From a virus: a DNA stretch of 43,354 nucleotides. This document shows, in pieces, positions 1 to 7,149 of the stretch (its first letter is position 1; each line of letters opens with the position of its first letter). Location: IMG/VR virus record IMGVR_UViG_3300013120_000156, positions 1 through 43,354 of that record, one strand, 5' to 3'. A program made the position numbers and the translations under genes. The notes under the pieces are model-generated. The model was not told the origin of the DNA. It did not search any database and saw only the letters and a program-made list of their open reading frames with translations.

Positions 1-119
1 CTTAGTGTAAAACTCCATTCTTGGTTCTAATGCACCAAATTTTTGTTTAAACATTATGTAGTTTTTATACAGAACTTCGTTTTTTTCTAAGTTTGGAAAT
101 TGAATTAACATTTTTCCAT
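1..119. repeat. Terminal direct repeat, left copy
   Basis: These 119 bases are identical to the last 119 bases of the window. The methyltransferase gene that starts at 543 runs off this end and continues in frame in the right copy. The contig is therefore a circular molecule or a terminally redundant (headful-packaged) genome opened at an arbitrary point. The repeat has no special structure of its own. Confidence 0.95.
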
Positions 120-543
120 TTACTTTCAGTGCTTTAAAAATATTAAATAAAACTTGAAATGCTTTAGGTTTCTCAATGTGTTGAATTACTATGAAACTAA
201 ATGCTTTATCGTATGATTCTTTAAATAAACCGTTTCCTTCCTCATTGTTTAGTATCTTAAAGAGTACATTCTCTTTTTCACAGTAATTAGTTGCGTGTCC
301 AATCATGTCTTCACTAATGTCTGCTCCTGTTATTTCACCACAAATTTCACTAATTGGTTTTGTTAATCTGCCTATTCCACAGCCAAAGTCTAAGACAACG
401 TCTGTGTCTTGAATTTCTAGTTTTTTTAATAACTCTAAGTCTTTGTTTGTACTCTTTTCAAAGTCTCCAGTTATTACCTTTGTTTTTGCTTCATTAAATG
501 GTTTAACATTTAACCAGTAGTTTATTGTATTGTCTATGTCCAT
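1..543 (-). CDS. SAM-dependent methyltransferase, 5' part (continues at the right end)
   Basis: The N-terminal 181 codons of a class I methyltransferase. Motif I reads VVLDFGCGIGR near residue 50, followed by an acidic residue in GADIS and a Q-H-I segment typical of small-molecule methyltransferases. The start ATG at 543 overlaps the end of a small amber-interrupted frame. Joined to 43092-43354 the complete protein is about 230 residues, normal for the family. It lies in a block of sugar-transfer genes, so methylation of a glycan or sugar precursor is a reasonable inference; the substrate cannot be seen. Confidence 0.85.
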   Translation of the reverse strand, partial: MDIDNTINYWLNVKPFNEAKTKVITGDFEKSTNKDLELLKKLEIQDTDVVLDFGCGIGRLTKPISEICGEITGADISEDMIGHATNYCEKENVLFKILNNEEGNGLFKESYDKAFSFIVIQHIEKPKAFQVLFNIFKALKVNGKMLIQFPNLEKNEVLYKNYIMFKQKFGALEPRMEFYTK

Positions 544-686
544 TTTGATTTTTTCTTTATTTCCTTTATTGTGCTTGATATTTCATCTAGTTTCTTTAAA
601 GTTTTAGTTAATAAGTTTACTACACTTTGTTCAAACTCTTCGTGGTACTAGTCTTTTCCATTTAAGCAAGTTTTTACATATCCCAT
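534..686 (-). pseudogene. Small ORF interrupted by an in-frame TAG
   Basis: An ATG at 686, one base after the TAA of the radical SAM gene, opens a 50-codon frame with a TAG at codon 13 (648-650). It then continues through a charged helical segment (reads ...YHEEFEQSVVNLL...) to a TAG at 534-536 that overlaps the methyltransferase start. The tight packing at both ends argues that the whole frame was once one gene. TAG ends other genes here (for example the methyltransferase at 43092), so general reassignment is unlikely. It is a broken gene, a sequencing error or a recoded codon. Confidence 0.5.
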
Positions 687-1895
687 TTAATCTTCCCATG
701 GACAAAGTGAGTTTTTATGTTCTTGCCACTCCTTTCTACAAAATTTAATTAAGTCTTCAACTTTCTTTAATCCTGTGTCTACATTAGACTTAGTACTTGT
801 TTGATGAGTGTTAATGTCTAGTATCTTAACACCAAACTTTTCAGGATTTTCATAAATTGGAGTCCCTGGATATGCAACTAATGGGTAAAAATCTGCATAA
901 TCTAAATCTAATTCTTTGGCCATTTCTAAAGTTCTTTTAATTGTTTGCTCTGTTGCTCCAGGTAAGTTTACAATAAAACTACCTCTAATCTTTATGCCTA
1001 ACTGCTTGCATACTTTAATAGCATTAAAGTGGTCTTGCATTGTTTCTCCTTTATTTATTTTTTTTAATACAATATTATCAAAGTGTTCTAGTCCAAAGCT
1101 TATACTTCTTAGTCCTGCTTTCTTCATTATTTCTATTAACTCTTTGTCTACTTTGTCTGTTCTGCTTGTACATCTAAATGTTATGTCCAACTTTTCTTGA
1201 TTAATTAACTTACAAATTTGAATGGCTCTTTCTCTGTTTGCTGTAAAGTGGTCATCTAAAAAGTAAAAAGAATTATATCCTTTTTTCATTAGCCCCTTAA
1301 TTTCCTGTAGAACTCGTTTTGGTGAGTGAAATCTATATTTTCCTAAGATTCCTTTTGTGCAAAAACAACAACTATAGGGACAAGACCTGCTAGTTAATAA
1401 CACTGCTGTTTTTCTACCTTCTTGATTTATTGTGTATGGATAATCTGTTTGGTTGTGAGGTATTGGTAAGTTATCTAAGTTTTCTTCAACAGGCATTTTT
1501 ATAATTCTGTTTTTTGTTTTTCCTTCCACTATTTCAATTATTGCTTTTTCTCCTTCTCCTTGTACTACATAGTCAAAATAAACTAGTTCATTTGGACTAA
1601 CTGTTGCATAAGGTCCTCCTGCAATTAATGGTGTATCTGGATAATTGTGTTTAAGGTGTTGTGAAAAGTTATGTATCCACTCTTTGTATGGAGTTGTTGT
1701 TGTTATTCCTATAAAGTCACATCCTTTAATTTTTTCATTTAGTTGGTCATAAGAATCGTGATTTAAATCAGAGATTACTGCAGTGTGTCCTTTGTCTCTT
1801 AGACTTCCTGCTAAGTATAATAATCCCATGTTTGGGCGGTCACCTGCTTCCATGAGCATGTGTTTCTCTGGTGGACTAATTAGTACTATTTTCAT
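687..1895 (-). CDS. B12-binding radical SAM protein
   Basis: 402 residues. An N-terminal cobalamin-binding-like Rossmann domain (about 1-130, with the GGPYATV turn) is followed by a radical SAM barrel whose [4Fe-4S] cysteines are C172, C176 and C179 in CPYSCCFC. The layout matches the B12-dependent radical SAM family, which methylates or rearranges unreactive carbons in lipids, sugars and antibiotics. It overlaps the glycosyltransferase upstream by 20 bases, so the two are co-translated. A role in modifying the glycan made by its neighbours is inferred. Such enzymes are uncommon in viruses. Confidence 0.9.
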   Translation of the reverse strand: MKIVLISPPEKHMLMEAGDRPNMGLLYLAGSLRDKGHTAVISDLNHDSYDQLNEKIKGCDFIGITTTTPYKEWIHNFSQHLKHNYPDTPLIAGGPYATVSPNELVYFDYVVQGEGEKAIIEIVEGKTKNRIIKMPVEENLDNLPIPHNQTDYPYTINQEGRKTAVLLTSRSCPYSCCFCTKGILGKYRFHSPKRVLQEIKGLMKKGYNSFYFLDDHFTANRERAIQICKLINQEKLDITFRCTSRTDKVDKELIEIMKKAGLRSISFGLEHFDNIVLKKINKGETMQDHFNAIKVCKQLGIKIRGSFIVNLPGATEQTIKRTLEMAKELDLDYADFYPLVAYPGTPIYENPEKFGVKILDINTHQTSTKSNVDTGLKKVEDLIKFCRKEWQEHKNSLCPWED

Positions 1896-3120
1896 TTATT
1901 AAGTTTTCCCACTGTTTTTTAACAATATTCCAATCATAAGTTTTCATGACTGCTTCTCTTCCATTTTCTCCCATTTGTCTTGCTTCTGTTGGATGATTGT
2001 GTAACCACTCAATTTTATCTGCACAGTCATACACATCACAAAAACCTCTTTCCACTTCCCAACTCCCAGTCATAGTTCCATTTAAAACTCTTAAATCATA
2101 TTCTTTTGAGTCAGTATTAAACATGTCTATTGTCTCAACTCCACTCAACTTGATTCCTAATCCTGCTTTGTTATTAATTACTATCTCAGGGGTAGTTGTA
2201 TAGTCTGTTGCTACTACTGGAATCTTACAAGCCATGGCCTCAATCAATGGAATACCAAACCCCTCTCCACTAGTAGTTAGTAAAAAACAGTCCATTACAT
2301 TATAAATCTCATTCATTTGAGTCCAAGGGAATCCCTTAAAAGCTTGCATTCCTGAAAAAACAACTCTGTTTTCTAAGTTGTATTTTTTTATTAAACTTGG
2401 TAAGTTGAATAGTTGTCCTGCTGGGTCATTTGGGTCCATGTGTAAAAACAAAACTGCTTCAGGAATTTTCTCTGCAATTAACTTCATTGCTTTTATTGTT
2501 CTGTCTAAGTTCTTTCTTGGTTGATTTCTTGCTACTACTCCAATAACATACTTACCTTGTAAACCATATTTTACTTTAAGTTCTGTTTTTTGGTCAGCTG
2601 GTAGTGGATAGTATCTGTCTGTTTCAATTCCATGAGGAATGTGTTTTACATCTAAGTTGTAGTAATCTTTAACTTGTTTTTGACCAAACTTGGCCATAGC
2701 TACTGGACAATCGACTTTTTTTAAGATGTTCTCACAGTCTTTAGGCATTCCTCCTCCTCCATCACTTGGGAACCAAAAGAAAGTCTTAGCAGGTGATGTG
2801 TCTTGATTCATAAATCCACTTTGAAATAACATAAAAGTATCAAGTAAAATAATAAACTTATCTGGTTGAATTTCATTAAGTAACTGTCTCATAGAGTTTG
2901 CAAAGTAAGACTGTGTCATTTCTCCATAAATCTTGTAATCAAAAATAGTTCCATCCTCAAGTTTAGTATACTTAATAGTTGCTCCATTGTAAGCATTTGC
3001 AAAAAAATGTGTGTCGTGTCCTATGTCTGTTAAGTGTTTTGCTAGTAGCTTTGCTTGGTGACTGTACCCAGTAGGTAAAAAAGGAGAATCACTCAGTATT
3101 GCAATTTTTTGTTTCACCAT
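1876..3120 (-). CDS. Glycosyltransferase, GT4-like (group 1)
   Basis: About 414 residues from the ATG at 3120 (MVKQKIAIL). An in-frame upstream ATG would extend it 13 codons further into the RNA ligase gene. The N-terminal domain begins with a beta strand and the SPFLPTGYSHQA loop. The C-terminal donor-binding domain has VIGVVARNQPRKNLDR and the GEGFGIPLIEAMACKIPVVATDY signature that holds the E-x7-E nucleotide-sugar contact. GT4 enzymes are retaining transferases using NDP-sugars. It overlaps both neighbours and belongs to the wrap-around sugar block. Confidence 0.9.
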   Translation of the reverse strand: MVKQKIAILSDSPFLPTGYSHQAKLLAKHLTDIGHDTHFFANAYNGATIKYTKLEDGTIFDYKIYGEMTQSYFANSMRQLLNEIQPDKFIILLDTFMLFQSGFMNQDTSPAKTFFWFPSDGGGGMPKDCENILKKVDCPVAMAKFGQKQVKDYYNLDVKHIPHGIETDRYYPLPADQKTELKVKYGLQGKYVIGVVARNQPRKNLDRTIKAMKLIAEKIPEAVLFLHMDPNDPAGQLFNLPSLIKKYNLENRVVFSGMQAFKGFPWTQMNEIYNVMDCFLLTTSGEGFGIPLIEAMACKIPVVATDYTTTPEIVINNKAGLGIKLSGVETIDMFNTDSKEYDLRVLNGTMTGSWEVERGFCDVYDCADKIEWLHNHPTEARQMGENGREAVMKTYDWNIVKKQWENLINENSTN

Positions 3121-3727
3121 TTTTTTTATTCTTTTCATTATTTTTATTAAACCAATCAAACATGTCTTTTCTTAGCTTTGCCATTCTTCCATCTGGGTGT
3201 GTAAAAACAATCCCTTCTACAAAGCCTTCTCGATTTCCATGCATGCTAGCATATAGTGGAATTAAGTCTTTAAACCACTCAGAGATAGTTTGAAAGTCTT
3301 TTGGATACTTTCCCCAAGATTTATACTTAAGATGTTTTTGACAAAATGTTGTAAAAGGAATCCATAAGTGTTCTTTTAACTTATAAGGATTACCATTAAC
3401 TCTTGGACCTATCACTTCTCCAAAGTGTTGACCATCTCCTAAGAACTCAAGATAACCTCTTTCTTTAGAATTTAATAAAGCTTCAGTAATCCATTTTTTA
3501 CCTTTGTTTATAAAAGGGATTCTTTCAGTTCTGTTATACACTGCAATAACATTGCCTTCAACAATAACAATACTAACATTAGTTCCATGAAGTTTTTCAA
3601 TTGCTATAACAGACTCGTCTTCAAAAACCCATTCGTATCCTTCTGCTATTTCTGAAGTTACAACATATTCACCATTAATTTGTTTACGAACAAATGGACT
3701 CTCAAGTTTTGGCATATCTTTAATCAT
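3089..3727 (-). CDS. RNA ligase, Rnl2-like family
   Basis: 212 residues. Nucleotidyltransferase motif I is EKLHGTN with the AMP-accepting lysine at K45. Motif III/IIIa lies in GEVIGPRVNGNPY, motif IV in EGFVEGIVF, and motif V in AKLRKDMF. The E-K-x-H-G-T-N form is typical of T4 Rnl2-type ligases rather than DNA ligases. The protein is short, so it lacks a large C-terminal domain. It starts at an ATGA overlap with the 74-residue gene and is the second gene of that operon. It probably seals RNA breaks; a link with the tRNA-like element at 5300-5367 is speculative. Confidence 0.85.
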   Translation of the reverse strand: MIKDMPKLESPFVRKQINGEYVVTSEIAEGYEWVFEDESVIAIEKLHGTNVSIVIVEGNVIAVYNRTERIPFINKGKKWITEALLNSKERGYLEFLGDGQHFGEVIGPRVNGNPYKLKEHLWIPFTTFCQKHLKYKSWGKYPKDFQTISEWFKDLIPLYASMHGNREGFVEGIVFTHPDGRMAKLRKDMFDWFNKNNEKNKKNGETKNCNTE

Positions 3728-3948
3728 GTTCTTACATCCTCAAATTTATAATTAGCAACTTCTTTACTTGTTGGAACAACTTGAGTACCTGATTGAGCAA
3801 TAATACAGGTTCCACTTCGTTCTACAGTGAAGTGGCACCCTTCGAAGAAGACAGCAACTTCGTTTGGTATAGTTAAACCCATGACCTTTTTAGGCATACG
3901 ATTAGTAGTTGAATTTGAGTGAACTATTGTACGAAGTTTGTATCTCAT
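3724..3948 (-). CDS. Small protein, possible AbrB-like regulator
   Basis: 74 residues, first gene of the leftmost operon. The central part (MPKKVMGLTIPNEVAVFF, then FTVERSGTCII) resembles a swapped-hairpin AbrB/SpoVT fold (IP-x-E-V core), but the match is by eye only. A TATA box is centred 27 bases before the ATG, implying a nearly leaderless mRNA, and the palindrome GTATATAC lies between TATA and ATG. If the protein binds DNA, autoregulation through that site is an obvious hypothesis. It could instead be an unrelated beta-rich viral protein. Confidence 0.7.
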   Translation of the reverse strand: MRYKLRTIVHSNSTTNRMPKKVMGLTIPNEVAVFFEGCHFTVERSGTCIIAQSGTQVVPTSKEVANYKFEDVRT

Positions 3949-3955
3949 GTTAATA

Positions 3956-3985
3956 GTATATACCCCTTAATATATAAATGTTTCT
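3956..3985 (-). promoter_or_regulatory. Archaeal promoter with GTATATAC operator
   Basis: On the minus strand GAAAC (BRE-like) precedes TTTATATA (3971-3978), centred 27 bases before the ATG at 3948. The palindrome GTATATAC (3956-3963) lies downstream of TATA, around the expected transcription start, a position that usually represses. The same palindrome sits upstream of TATA in four virion-gene promoters. Confidence 0.75.
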
Positions 3986-3996
3986 ATTTAATTTAA

Positions 3997-4275
3997 TTAC
4001 TTAAAAAAGTCTTGTAGCTCCTTTAAAGACTTTTTGATTGTTTGTTTAGCTAAGTTTAGTCTGTTTAATTCCTTTTGCATTTGCTTGTTTACAGGTCTGC
4101 TTATGCTAGTGATTTGTCCTTCATTAAGTAAGTCTCTTGTTATCTTAGTAGCAAGTTTTTTTTGTTCAAGTAGTTTCTTTTTTACAATTAAGTACTTTGG
4201 TTCACTTACTACGATGTTAAATATTTCAATGTTTTGTAAGTCTTTAATTAAGACTGCTTTAGTTCTTAGTTCCAT
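3997..4275 (-). CDS. Hypothetical helical protein
   Basis: 92 residues, not recognised. The second half is lysine- and leucine-rich with heptad spacing (LNRLNLAKQTIKKSLKEL), suggesting a coiled coil. The start overlaps the winged-helix-like gene upstream by 17 bases, so they are co-transcribed. It is the last gene before the promoter at 3956-3985. Confidence 0.6.
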   Translation of the reverse strand: MELRTKAVLIKDLQNIEIFNIVVSEPKYLIVKKKLLEQKKLATKITRDLLNEGQITSISRPVNKQMQKELNRLNLAKQTIKKSLKELQDFFK

Positions 4276-4537
4276 AGTAATGTAGTGCTTTTATATGAGG
4301 AGTGATTGAGTAATAACCTGTCATTTTTGTTCCTAAATTTGATTTTACGTGATAATTTGCATAAATAAAATCATATCTTAGTAAAAAAGGTATTAGCTGT
4401 TTTAAATTACTTATACCAGTAGCTTCTCTTATTTCTCTTTTATTAGCAAACTCAACTTCACATAAGTAATTTAAGACTCTAGTTACTTGATGAAGTGTTC
4501 CACCATGCTTACTATTTTTTTCTTTAATCATCTTCAC
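4259..4537 (-). CDS. Winged-helix-like protein
   Basis: 92 residues. The run VTRVLNYLCEVEFANKREIREATGIS followed later by LKQLIPFLLRYDFIYA has the helix-turn-helix pattern of a small winged-helix DNA-binding protein that would sense or repress a viral promoter. An alternative start is at 4531. It overlaps the HNH gene upstream by 14 bases. Function is inferred from the fold pattern only. Confidence 0.6.
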   Translation of the reverse strand: MKMIKEKNSKHGGTLHQVTRVLNYLCEVEFANKREIREATGISNLKQLIPFLLRYDFIYANYHVKSNLGTKMTGYYSITPHIKALHYYGTKN

Positions 4538-4850
4538 TTAATTTATTTACTAAGTAATTAAATTGATTTAAGTCACTTCCCATCAATTGTACAATAAACC
4601 ATAAAGCATGTTTATGAGCAGAGAATTTTCCAAACTTATGATGTTTTGGACATAAAATTATACCATTCATCTCATCCCATCTAGTTTCTGTAAAATTCTT
4701 AGGGATTATGTGATGAGCATTAGGCATTTTAGTTTCTCCACAAATAAAACATCTTCCATTGTATTTTGTTAGCACTGCTTTTTTCCACTCTTTGTCTTTT
4801 CTTGTTTTTTCTTTTTTTAACTCTTTTAATTTTTTTGCTTTGTTTACCAT
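4524..4850 (-). CDS. HNH endonuclease
   Basis: About 108 residues (116 if started at 4874). A basic N-terminal helix precedes the metal-binding HNH core: CFICGE, then AHHIIP, then NGIILCPKHHK. Freestanding HNH proteins of this size are homing or nicking enzymes or packaging-associated nucleases; the terminase genes are far away, so homing is more likely. The start at 4850 gives only a 7-base overlap with the small HNH gene upstream. Confidence 0.85.
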   Translation of the reverse strand: MVNKAKKLKELKKEKTRKDKEWKKAVLTKYNGRCFICGETKMPNAHHIIPKNFTETRWDEMNGIILCPKHHKFGKFSAHKHALWFIVQLMGSDLNQFNYLVNKLSEDD

Positions 4851-5050
4851 TCTTCTGCTCTTAACTGATGACATCTTTTACACAACATTAGTATGTTGTT
4901 AGGTGTGTATTCTCCTCCTTTGTATCCAGGATTGATTCTATGTGGCTCTAAAATACCAATCTGCTTCTCATGCTTATGACACCCTTGACATGTGAATTTT
5001 ACTATTTCTCTTAGTACTTCTTTTTGTTTACTTGATAATTTTGTATTCAT
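4844..5050 (-). CDS. Small HNH protein
   Basis: 68 residues (71 if started at 5059). It carries CQGCHKHE, then PHRINPG and NNILMLCKRCHQL, the minimal zinc-bound HNH finger with a histidine-arginine pair at the catalytic position. It is next to another HNH gene but the two differ in sequence, so this is not a recent duplication. It overlaps the winged-helix gene upstream by about 23 bases. Confidence 0.8.
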   Translation of the reverse strand: MNTKLSSKQKEVLREIVKFTCQGCHKHEKQIGILEPHRINPGYKGGEYTPNNILMLCKRCHQLRAEEW

Positions 5051-5258
5051 AATAAGCATGAGTTGTTTTTTTGTTTGGGTTTTTTTGTTTTTGTTGTTCT
5101 CTAGTTACTAGTCTTCTTTTAACTTCATTAAACTTTAATAATCTATTAAGTCTTGCAGATATTACTGCTTTTGAGTTTTTAAGACTACTATTTATTTCAT
5201 CAATTGACATCCAATTGTCTTTCTTTTTTAATATTTCAATTATTTCTGCTTGTCCCAT
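5028..5258 (-). CDS. Winged-helix protein
   Basis: 76 residues from the ATG at 5258, preceded by a GGGGGGG run at 5269-5275 that may act as ribosome site. The frame is open back to a TTG at 5309, but that TTG is the anticodon of the tRNA-like element, so the shorter start is preferred. QAEIIEILKKKDNWMSIDEINSSLKNSKAVISARLNRL fits a MarR-like or ArsR-like winged helix. It is probably a small transcription regulator. Confidence 0.7.
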   Translation of the reverse strand: MGQAEIIEILKKKDNWMSIDEINSSLKNSKAVISARLNRLLKFNEVKRRLVTREQQKQKNPNKKTTHAYYEYKIIK

Positions 5259-5299
5259 GAGTATAAATCCCCCCCTTTTAAGTTTTTGTTTAAATTGTT

Positions 5300-5367
5300 C
5301 AAGCTCCAAAAGCCTGTGTGTTAGACCACTACACTATACTCTTACGAGCAATGGGATTCGAACCCAT
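5300..5367 (-). tRNA. tRNA-Gln(TTG)-like element in circularly permuted order
   Basis: Read on the minus strand: a perfect T-arm (ATGGG-TTCGAAT-CCCAT, 5367-5351); an acceptor-like hairpin TGCTC-GTAA-GAGTA (5350-5337) closed by a GNRA tetraloop; TA as bases 8-9; a D-arm GTGT-AGTGGTCTA-ACAC (5334-5318) with the GG pair; A26; and an anticodon arm CAGGC-TTTTGGA-GCTTG (5316-5300) with anticodon TTG. The 3' half precedes the 5' half. The acceptor strands are complementary over most positions, so they belong to one molecule. The break is in the variable loop, where ATTGT (5375-5371) can pair with ACAAT (5298-5294); outside this a run of Cs (5390-5383) can pair with a run of Gs (5275-5269). There is no discriminator or CCA, so it may be a tRNA mimic rather than a working tRNA. 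Confidence 0.6.
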
Positions 5368-5396
5368 GTTACAATATTGTCAGGGGGGGGTCAAAT

Positions 5397-5639
5397 TTAA
5401 TTTTGTTTTTTCTGACTATTAAATCTCTCAAGAGAGTTGTTAATACTTTCTAATTGGTCTTCAATGTTTTGAGCTTGAATGTCTTTTTGCTCTATGAAGT
5501 CCTTTAATGCTTCCTCAGCCTTTTCAATTTCCATTTTTAACTGAGTTTCTGTTAATCCGAGTGAAGCTTTTGCATTAATTAGCTTAGCTTTTTTTTCTTC
5601 TAACTCTGCTATAATTTCGTATCTGCTTTTTGTTTCCAT
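5397..5639 (-). CDS. Coiled-coil protein
   Basis: 80 residues, almost wholly charged helix with heptads (AELEEKKAKLINAKASL, then ENIEDQL-like repeats). A GGAGGG ribosome site precedes the ATG. Function unknown; it could be a dimerising structural or anti-host protein. It ends just before the tRNA-like element. Confidence 0.65.
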   Translation of the reverse strand: METKSRYEIIAELEEKKAKLINAKASLGLTETQLKMEIEKAEEALKDFIEQKDIQAQNIEDQLESINNSLERFNSQKKQN

Positions 5640-5839
5640 TTTTCCCTCCTTTCATTAAATCTTGTTACTATTGCTAGCTCTTTGTGTTTACAAAGTGCAG
5701 GTGAGTTAATAAACTTTGTACCATTTAAACAACTACATAAAACTAATGTTCTTCCACTTTTCTTTTGAAAAATTACAGTGTAAGTATTGTTTTTAGACTC
5801 AATTTCATACATTTTGTCACTTACTTTTTTTATTATCAT
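5609..5839 (-). CDS. SWIM zinc-finger protein
   Basis: 76 residues from the ATG at 5839, which overlaps the upstream stop as ATGA. CSC at the end of a beta strand and CKHKELA about 15 residues later give the CxC...CxH pattern of a SWIM finger, a DNA- or protein-binding module also found in archaeal and viral proteins. The rest is a small beta sheet followed by a basic helix. Confidence 0.75.
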   Translation of the reverse strand: MIIKKVSDKMYEIESKNNTYTVIFQKKSGRTLVLCSCLNGTKFINSPALCKHKELAIVTRFNERREKWKQKADTKL

Positions 5840-6210
5840 TGCCAAGCTCCTTTTTGAGTTTTAATTCCAAAGTGTTTATCAATTAATCTAAGTAAGTCTT
5901 TAGCTTCACTTATTGCCCAAATTTTATTTTCTTCTGTTGGTTTGTCTTTTACATCAAAACCATGTCCCCAGTGTATTGACTTTCTGCATAGTTTTTTTAA
6001 TCTTTGTTTTAATCTAATTGGCAAACTATCTGGTATTTCTAGCTCATACAAGTGGTCACTTGCTGCATTAAACCACAACTCTGCATCCTTGGGTTTTGAT
6101 TTCCAGTAGTCTCTTTCACTGTGACATAAAAATAATCCTAAACAGTAAGTTAAACCTTTTCCAAATTCTGATTTATTTTTTTCGTTTATCTTTCTTCCTC
6201 TTTGTAGCAT
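5836..6210 (-). CDS. Hypothetical protein
   Basis: 124 residues, not recognised. It is helical with many aromatic residues (YCLGLFLCHSERDYW, AELWFNAASDHLYEL, then KSIHWGHGF). The N-terminus overlaps a 34-codon gene in another frame by 38 bases. The compact, tryptophan-rich composition suggests a globular soluble protein; no catalytic motif is evident. Confidence 0.65.
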   Translation of the reverse strand: MLQRGRKINEKNKSEFGKGLTYCLGLFLCHSERDYWKSKPKDAELWFNAASDHLYELEIPDSLPIRLKQRLKKLCRKSIHWGHGFDVKDKPTEENKIWAISEAKDLLRLIDKHFGIKTQKGAWQ

Positions 6211-6277
6211 TTTTTCTATCTTGTTTTTGTTTTCTATACTCTTCGGGAGTCATTCCTTGTTTTCCATGACTAGTCAT
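6173..6277 (-). CDS. Very small basic protein
   Basis: 34 residues, more than a third lysine or arginine after MTSHGKQGMTPEEYRKQKQ. The start overlaps the upstream stop as ATGA, a sign of translational coupling, and the frame also overlaps the next gene. It probably binds nucleic acid. It would be missed by a length cut-off. Confidence 0.5.
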   Translation of the reverse strand: MTSHGKQGMTPEEYRKQKQDRKNATKRKKDKRKK

Positions 6278-6468
6278 TTTTTATGCTGTCTTTTGGTGTG
6301 TTTTTTATATTTTTTATTTACTTTGTGAAATTGTTTTCTTTTTATTCTAAAACCATGTTCCTCCTTATGACAATTAAAACAAAGCAATATAAAAGGAGGT
6401 TGATGGTTTCCAATAAGACTATGCTTTGTTAGCTTCTTTGTTTTCTTCTTGCACTTCAGGCATATCAT
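6274..6468 (-). CDS. HNH-like zinc-finger protein
   Basis: 64 residues from the ATG at 6468 (MICLKCKKK). CLKC, then a histidine region (HSLIGNH), then LLCFNCHKEEH form an HNH-type finger, followed by a very basic tail. It sits 49 bases inside the end of the OB-fold gene in another frame. The catalytic histidine arrangement is weaker than in the other HNH proteins here, so it could be a plain zinc ribbon. Confidence 0.65.
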   Translation of the reverse strand: MICLKCKKKTKKLTKHSLIGNHQPPFILLCFNCHKEEHGFRIKRKQFHKVNKKYKKHTKRQHKK

Positions 6469-6820
6469 TTTGTTCAAATGCTTCTTTAGCTTGCTTAACA
6501 AGTTTTATTGATAAGTCCATTATGTCTGTTGCTGCTTTTGCTTCTTGACCTTCTTTCCATAACTCGCAAAAAATGTCTTTTGCATAGCTTGTGTACATGC
6601 TTATTGTTTTGTTTGGTGTGCCTTCTTCGATAGGTGCCTTGTTTAGTAAATTTACTTTCTTGATGTTTTTAAAATTACCATTAACTTCAAACTCAACATT
6701 AACTTCATCACCTTTATTTACTGGTGAGTTGTTCCAGCCATTGTACCAAGTTCCAGCAATTTTTATGCCATATCTTCCATCTTTGTTGCTTACTTGTTCA
6801 ACTTTTCCTTTTGTTTCCAT
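6419..6820 (-). CDS. OB-fold protein, possible single-strand DNA binder
   Basis: 133 residues. The first 60 residues look like an OB barrel (GKVEQVSNKDGRYGIKI, then GDEVNVEFEVNG). A helical domain and an acidic tail (QEENKEANKA) follow, as in many phage single-strand-binding proteins whose acidic tip recruits partners. A GGAGG site precedes the ATG. With no replication enzymes in the genome, such a protein could help host machinery copy viral DNA. Confidence 0.6.
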   Translation of the reverse strand: METKGKVEQVSNKDGRYGIKIAGTWYNGWNNSPVNKGDEVNVEFEVNGNFKNIKKVNLLNKAPIEEGTPNKTISMYTSYAKDIFCELWKEGQEAKAATDIMDLSIKLVKQAKEAFEQNDMPEVQEENKEANKA

Positions 6821-7133
6821 TTTTTTTAACCTCCTTTAATTTAGTTATAAGTGTCTTCTGTTTTCTTATAATTTCAATTAAACCATCTGTTATTTGTTTT
6901 TGACTTATTAATAAATCTAGAGTATTATCCCAGCTTTTAAATATTGATTGAATAAATCTTCTATTGTACATGTGATAACACCAAAAAGCAATTAATAACA
7001 CCATAAGAGCCGTATTCAACCCCATAAGGTAAGTAGGAGAATGTATTGAAACAGCAATAGTCCATACTGAAAATATAATTAACATCACTAACCAAGTCCA
7101 ATCAAATATTTTTAACTTTTTTTGTGTTTTCAT
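6798..7133 (-). CDS. Membrane protein with two transmembrane helices
   Basis: 111 residues. Two hydrophobic helices (about 12-30 and 38-53) are followed by a cytoplasmic-looking coiled coil rich in lysine. Its promoter has a TATA box 27 bases before the ATG, so the mRNA is leaderless and this is the first gene of an operon that runs leftwards. Function unknown; it may act at the cell membrane early in infection. Confidence 0.7.
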   Translation of the reverse strand: MKTQKKLKIFDWTWLVMLIIFSVWTIAVSIHSPTYLMGLNTALMVLLIAFWCYHMYNRRFIQSIFKSWDNTLDLLISQKQITDGLIEIIRKQKTLITKLKEVKKNGNKRKS

Positions 7134-7149
7134 TGTATTGTATAATCTC

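Noticed and set aside
534-686. Genome-wide reassignment of TAG
   Set aside because: TAG terminates other well-packed genes (for example at 43092 and 11304), so only local recoding or error remains.
5259-5309. TTG start extending the winged-helix gene upstream
   Set aside because: The TTG is the anticodon of the tRNA-like element and an ATG with a G-rich site lies at 5258.
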